Shown one piece after another: positions 60,654 to 64,000 of a DNA stretch of 64,000 nucleotides. The stretch comes from Aldehydirespirator sp965261105 (lineage in GTDB: Bacteria > Actinomycetota > Acidimicrobiia > Acidimicrobiales > Aldehydirespiratoraceae). The stretch is taken from contig CBDHCM010000006.1 of NCBI GenBank assembly GCA_965261105.1, positions 3,844,001 through 3,908,000 on the forward strand, in the 5' to 3' direction. The notes below the pieces were generated by a model, which saw nothing but the letters and a program-made list of their open reading frames with translations, did not search any database and had not been told where the DNA came from. Position numbers and translations under genes: made by a program. Positions within the stretch are counted from its first letter, which is position 1; each line of letters begins with the position of its first letter.

Positions 60654-61378
60654 GGCGCGGCGCCCTCGGCCCCGTCGTCGCCCACCGCGGCTGCCTCGTC
60701 CCCGGCCTCGGTCGCGTCGGGCATCAGTTCCATGTCGACGATGCCGGGCCAGGGCTTCACCCGGCGGGCCAGCAGCGGGTAGTCCTTGCGCAGCGGATGG
60801 CCCTCGAACTCGCCGGGCAGGTAGATGTGGCGCAGCCCGGGGTGGCCGTCGAAGGTGATCCCGAACATCTCCCAGGCCTCGCGCTCGTGCCAGTTGGCGC
60901 CGGGGTAGACGAGCACCCAGCTGGCGGCGCGCAGGTCGTCGGCGGGCAGGTCGGCCTTGGCGATCAGCGAGCGGCCCGACGTCACGTCGTTCACCCGGGC
61001 CAGGAGCTGGAAGCGCGTGTCTCCGCCGGCCACGCCGGTCTCGGCTGGCGGGGTCTCCTTGGGCTCGGGCGGATCGAGGGCGTTGTCGACGGTGCTGTCC
61101 ATGTCGCGCCCGAACGGCGACGGCATCCAGTCGATGGCCGACAGGAAGTTGAAGAAGCCGAAGCCCTCCCCATCGCGCAGCCACGCCGCGAGGTCCGCCC
61201 ACGATTCGCGCTCCACGCGCACCCACAGCTCCCCGCCGGCGATGTGCGACCCGACCAGCGCCTCTCCCATCGCGCCGCGGGCGCGCGCCAGCAGCGCCTC
61301 GGCCTCGGCGTCGGCAGCCACTTCGGGAGCGTCGGTCTCACCGGGGGCTGCGGCGTCAGTCGATGACAATCGGCTCAC
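60650..61378 (-). CDS. nuoC: NADH-quinone oxidoreductase subunit C
   Basis: A 242-residue 30-kDa-type subunit with GTG start. The signature region is RVNDVTSGRSLIAKADLPAD, NWHEREAWEMFGITFDGHPGLRHIYLPGEFEGHPLRKDYPL (key residues ERE, DMFG-like, HP and RKDYP). It stabilises NuoD. The first 30 residues are Ala/Glu-rich. It overlaps nuoB by 23 nt and nuoD by 4 nt, so both junctions kept the close contacts seen in other actinobacteria. Confidence 0.95.
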   Translation of the reverse strand: MSRLSSTDAAAPGETDAPEVAADAEAEALLARARGAMGEALVGSHIAGGELWVRVERESWADLAAWLRDGEGFGFFNFLSAIDWMPSPFGRDMDSTVDNALDPPEPKETPPAETGVAGGDTRFQLLARVNDVTSGRSLIAKADLPADDLRAASWVLVYPGANWHEREAWEMFGITFDGHPGLRHIYLPGEFEGHPLRKDYPLLARRVKPWPGIVDMELMPDATEAGDEAAAVGDDGAEGAAP

Positions 61379-61856
61379 CCCTCCAGCGCTCGCCCATGTC
61401 CTCGTTCTGGATGCGCTCCTGCAGCATCACGATCCCCTCGAGCAGAGCCTCGGGCCGGGGCGGGCAGCCGGGCACGTACACGTCCACCGGCACGATCTGG
61501 TCGACGCCCTTGGTGACCGAGTAGCTGTCCCAGTAGGGCCCGCCGCAGTTGGCGCACGACCCCATGGAGATCACGTACTTGGGGTCGGGCATCTGCTCGT
61601 ACAGGCGGCGCACCGACGGCGCCATCTTGTCGGTCACAGTGCCCGAGATCACCACCAGATCGGCCTGTCGGGGGCTGGCGGGAAGGGGGATCACCCCGAG
61701 GCGCATGACGTCGTAGCGGGGCGAGCCGAAGGCGGCCCCCATCTCGATCGCGCAGCAGGCCAGGCCCCACTGGTACACCCACAGCGAGTATTTGCGGCTC
61801 ATGTTGAGCAGGGTCGAGAGCGGCTTGGGGACCTTGCCCGACTCGACTAGACCCAT
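61356..61856 (-). CDS. nuoB: NADH-quinone oxidoreductase subunit B
   Basis: A 166-residue [4Fe-4S] (N2) subunit. Cluster ligands are in VYQWGLACCAIEMGAAF, SMGSCANCGGPYWDSY and VPGCPPRPEALLEG. ATG 61856 gives the usual start MGLVESGKVPKPL. The longer reading frame upstream runs through the 123-bp repeat. The preceding mini-ORF overlaps its first 10 nt, in a different frame. Confidence 0.97.
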   Translation of the reverse strand: MGLVESGKVPKPLSTLLNMSRKYSLWVYQWGLACCAIEMGAAFGSPRYDVMRLGVIPLPASPRQADLVVISGTVTDKMAPSVRRLYEQMPDPKYVISMGSCANCGGPYWDSYSVTKGVDQIVPVDVYVPGCPPRPEALLEGIVMLQERIQNEDMGERWRGEPIVID

Positions 61857-62038
61857 CGATCGGCCCCCATTAAGAGGCCGAGCGGATAGACCGCTCCTGA
61901 CGCGGATCTCGCGTGCGCGCTGAGCGAGGCCGTGGCCCGAGCGGCCCGTGAGCGCAGCGAACAAGAGCGGGAAACACAACCCTTCACCGCGAGGCGCTCA
62001 CCACCTGTGCGCGCTGCCTCGAAGCGGCGCACGGTCAT
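61847..62038 (-). CDS. Junction mini-ORF between nuoA and nuoB
   Basis: A 63-codon ORF. Its ATG overlaps the nuoA stop (GTATGACC) and its TAG lies 10 nt inside nuoB, after the ATG. Start-to-start spacing is 182 nt (remainder 2 modulo 3). It is built round the second 123-bp repeat copy and is rich in Arg, Ser and Ala (VSRSCSLRSRAARATASL in the middle). Its end GADRWV echoes the nuoA end MLRWV. No ribosome site is needed if ribosomes reinitiate. Confidence 0.45.
   Translation of the reverse strand: MTVRRFEAARTGGERLAVKGCVSRSCSLRSRAARATASLSAHARSASGAVYPLGLLMGADRWV
61873..61995 (-). repeat. 123-bp dispersed repeat, copy 2
   Basis: Aligned without gaps to 8431-8553 (opposite strand). The core 61922-61975 is almost identical; both outer ends are conserved. 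Here it lies between nuoA and nuoB, in sense with the operon, and is read in full by the mini-ORF. Confidence 0.85.
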
Positions 62039-62400
62039 ACCCATCTCAGCATCCTCTTGCGCCAGGCGTAGAGCAGGCCGAGGAGCAGGATGAAGATGAA
62101 GATGGCCATTTCCACCAGGCCGAACAGCGCGTAGGCCTCCAGGCGGGCGGCCCACGGGAAGATGAACACGGCCTCCACATCGAACAGCACGAACAGCAGG
62201 GCGAAGACGTAGTAGCGGATGTTGGCCTGCGACCACATGTCCCCGACGGGGTCCACGCCGGACTCGTAGTTCTCCAGCTTCGCCGGGGTGGGACGGGACG
62301 GCCGCAAGATGCGGGCCGCGCCCAGAAGCGCGGCCACGATGACGGCGCCGAGAGCCCCGAATATGCCGACGGTCAGATAGGTGCGCAGGAACTCCGACAC
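62035..62400 (-). CDS. nuoA: NADH-quinone oxidoreductase subunit A
   Basis: A 121-residue three-helix membrane subunit. The conserved loop is KLENYESGVDPVGDMWSQANIRYYVFALLFVLFDVEAVFIFPWA (key residues E, YExG and FDxE). It contributes to the quinone-site/proton path. The start is GTG 62400 (VSEFLRTYLTVGIFG). The ribosome site is weak. First nuo gene here; a 150-residue membrane protein precedes it on the same strand. Confidence 0.94.
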   Translation of the reverse strand: MSEFLRTYLTVGIFGALGAVIVAALLGAARILRPSRPTPAKLENYESGVDPVGDMWSQANIRYYVFALLFVLFDVEAVFIFPWAARLEAYALFGLVEMAIFIFILLLGLLYAWRKRMLRWV

Positions 62401-62437
62401 GGGCCGGAAGCTTACCGGCGGGGCGGCCCGTGACGCG

Positions 62438-62890
62438 TCAGCCGAAGAGCACCACCCGGCGTGCCATCCAGGCCGCGGAACCCGACAGCAGTACCGCGGG
62501 TCCTGGACGCCAGGCCACGGCGGCCAGCCGCAGGGCGGCCGCATCGCCGGCAGACGGCGCGGACAGGACGTTGATGACCGCAAGGACGCCGAGCGCGGCC
62601 ACCGTGACCGAGGCCCAGTAGACCAACTGCCGCAGCCGGGGAACCATGTCCGCAACCGGCGTGGTACACACCGCGACGGCCGCGCCGAGCAGCAGAGTCC
62701 CGGCGAGCGCGTCGACGTTGGCGAGGGCGCTATAGAGGTCCTCCCACCACGATCGGTGGCCGCTCCCGGCATATCGGATTATCGGCGCAACCAGATGCAG
62801 AAGCGCCGCCGCCAGCAGCACGACGACCAGCACTTCCCGCGCCTCGTCCCACGCCACGGCCATCGGCCGCCGCCCGTCTTCGCCAGTCAT
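62438..62890 (-). CDS. Hypothetical four-helix membrane protein
   Basis: A 150-residue protein with hydrophobic stretches at about residues 19-38, 60-80, 86-106 and 122-145 and a short charged N-terminus. No family recognised. It lies 37 nt upstream of nuoA in the same direction and may share its promoter, so it could be an accessory to respiration or simply a neighbour. Confidence 0.55.
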   Translation of the reverse strand: MTGEDGRRPMAVAWDEAREVLVVVLLAAALLHLVAPIIRYAGSGHRSWWEDLYSALANVDALAGTLLLGAAVAVCTTPVADMVPRLRQLVYWASVTVAALGVLAVINVLSAPSAGDAAALRLAAVAWRPGPAVLLSGSAAWMARRVVLFG

Positions 62891-63046
62891 GGCGCGACCG
62901 TACCCGCTGGATGCGACCGACCGCGACGCCTCAACCGGTGGAGGCGGGATCGGGCCGCCGGGGAGGGACCCGACGCTTCACCGGCGCGTGAGGCCGGCTC
63001 GTGGGAGCGAGAAGCCTGCGAGGTTGGATCGGGAACTCGAGCCCGA

Positions 63047-63385
63047 TCAGCCTCCGACCCCGGCTAGCGCGTCCGCCCGGGAACCGTGGACGGGGATGAT
63101 CTTGTCGAAGCCGCTGATCTCAAAGATCTCCCGGATCGACTCCGACAGCGAGCAAACGGCCATCTTGGCGCGTTGCTTCTGGAGCGTCTTGGCAACCAGC
63201 AGGACCACACGAAGACCGGCGCTGCTGATGTACGAGATGCCTTCGAAGTCGAGCACCATCCCCGTGTCGTCCGGGCTGATGGCGGCTTCAAGAGCCTCGT
63301 GGAACTCAAGGGCGTTCGCACCGTCGACCCGACCCTCGGCCACTGCGATCAAAGCTCCACCTTGCCTATCAGTGCTGATATTCAA
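63047..63385 (-). CDS. STAS-domain anti-sigma factor antagonist
   Basis: A 112-residue SpoIIAA/RsbV-like protein, probably from TTG 63385 with AGGAG about 10 nt upstream. The acceptor region is DFEGISYISSAGLRVVLLVAK with the typical serine pair, and FEISGFDKIIPV the last strand. It may be phosphorylated by an RsbW-like kinase such as the one at 7934. No kinase lies beside it. Confidence 0.84.
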   Translation of the reverse strand: MNISTDRQGGALIAVAEGRVDGANALEFHEALEAAISPDDTGMVLDFEGISYISSAGLRVVLLVAKTLQKQRAKMAVCSLSESIREIFEISGFDKIIPVHGSRADALAGVGG

Positions 63386-63612
63386 TGAACCGCATCTCCT
63401 CGGATATAGCGAACCGACCACCGGCAGCCGCAGCCGCCGAACGGAACGACATGTTAGCCCCTCGGCCCGGTTCGCGCGTGCCGGGCGGCCACGATCAGCC
63501 CGGCCCGCAGACGGCGGCGAGCACCACGCGAATACTCGACTCGGCCCCTGCGACAACCGGCAAAGTAGTCTCAACTGGCGGTCTCGATGCCGCGACACGA
63601 GGGGACGGCCGA

Positions 63613-64000
63613 ATGTTGCTCGATGTGCTGCTGCCCATCGGACTGCTCATCGTCGTGGCCAAGCTCGTGGAGGGTGCTCTCAGCCGCTTCGGCCTGAGCT
63701 CGATCATCGCCTACACGCTGACGGGCGTGATCCTCGGTCCCGCCACCGGGCTGGTCGAGCCCACCCACGACCTCCAGCTGTTTCTGGAGATCGGAGTATT
63801 CGTGCTGTTCTTCATCGTCGGTCTCGACGAGATAGACGTTCCGGGCTTCGTTGCGACGATCACGGGCCGGTACTTCGCAGCCGCCCTCATCTCAGTCGCT
63901 ATATCGCTCCTAGCCGCCCTCGTCGTCACGTCCGACCTCTTCGGGCTCGATTTGGGACTGGGGCTCGAGTTCAATGAGGCGCTGGCGCTGGCCGGAGTTC
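63613..64000 (+). CDS. Cation:proton antiporter (CPA2/KefB type), N-terminal fragment
   Basis: At least 129 residues, cut by the window end. MLLDVLLPIGLLIVVAKLVEG, LSSIIAYTLTGVILGPATGL and LEIGVFVLFFIVGLDEIDV are the first helices of the Na+/H+ exchanger fold of KefB/CPA2 proteins. Substrate (K+, Na+) cannot be told. It is divergent from the STAS gene over 227 nt. Confidence 0.82.
   Translation, partial: MLLDVLLPIGLLIVVAKLVEGALSRFGLSSIIAYTLTGVILGPATGLVEPTHDLQLFLEIGVFVLFFIVGLDEIDVPGFVATITGRYFAAALISVAISLLAALVVTSDLFGLDLGLGLEFNEALALAGV

Noticed and set aside
60654..61226. Extended NuoD start
   Set aside because: The frame is open upstream but antisense-like in composition and overlaps nuoC; the GTG at 60653 gives the normal N-terminus.

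Overview
The window is high-GC DNA with GTG/TTG starts, many 4-nt stop/start overlaps, F420-type luciferase-like enzymes, a Tad pilus set and an actinobacterial replication block (holB-tmk next to topA). This suggests an actinomycete of the Acidimicrobiia type, probably free-living or marine; that placement is inferred from gene content only.

Layout: 1-3.8 kb holds the start of an ECF sigma factor, tRNA-Thr(CGU), holB, tmk and an MFS transporter. 3.8-7.9 kb holds topA and nhaA. 7.9-8.9 kb is an RsbW-like/STAS regulatory pair. 9-13 kb is a Tad pilus operon (tadZ-A-B-C-flp-tadE). 13-23.5 kb holds an F420-type oxidoreductase and a molybdenum-hydroxylase cluster (yqeB-like, xdhC, ssnA-like, xdhD-like, FAD subunit) split by a lower-GC orphan DNA methyltransferase. 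23.6-29.7 kb holds an ATP-grasp/degenerate-M20 fusion, gamma-glutamyltransferase, an N-formylglutamate amidohydrolase-like protein and a second amidohydrolase. 30-37 kb is a set of single accessory genes. 37-48 kb is a quaternary-amine module: a ProX/V/W-type transporter, then a CaiD-type hydratase, NDP-forming CoA ligase, acyl-CoA dehydrogenase and fused carnitine dehydrogenase-thioesterase, which together fit gamma-butyrobetaine/carnitine conversion to glycine betaine. 47.6-49.5 kb has a MidA/NDUFAF7-type methyltransferase and a MazEF pair. 49.7-62.4 kb is a complex I operon, nuoA-B-C-D-H-[1.6-kb island]-I-J-K-L-M-N, without E, F or G. The end holds a membrane protein, a STAS protein and the start of a CPA2-type antiporter.

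The most unusual signal is at gene junctions. At many of them a short direct duplication, or a 123-bp dispersed repeat, separates two genes that would otherwise overlap. The inserted segment always leaves a small in-frame ORF whose start overlaps, or lies just after, the upstream stop and whose stop overlaps the downstream start. The start-to-start distances at these junctions (38, 47, 50, 68 twice, 80, 89, 155 and 182 nt) all leave remainder 2 on division by 3, which is exactly what keeps the chain of stop/start couplings intact. Seven such mini-ORFs lie in the nuo operon; others lie between STAS and anti-sigma, ggt and the amidohydrolase, and possibly proV and proW. The window also carries many other short tandem duplications (15, 17, 18, 33, 53, 71 and 72 nt periods), one of which breaks a gene. 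I see no transposase, CRISPR array or rRNA.
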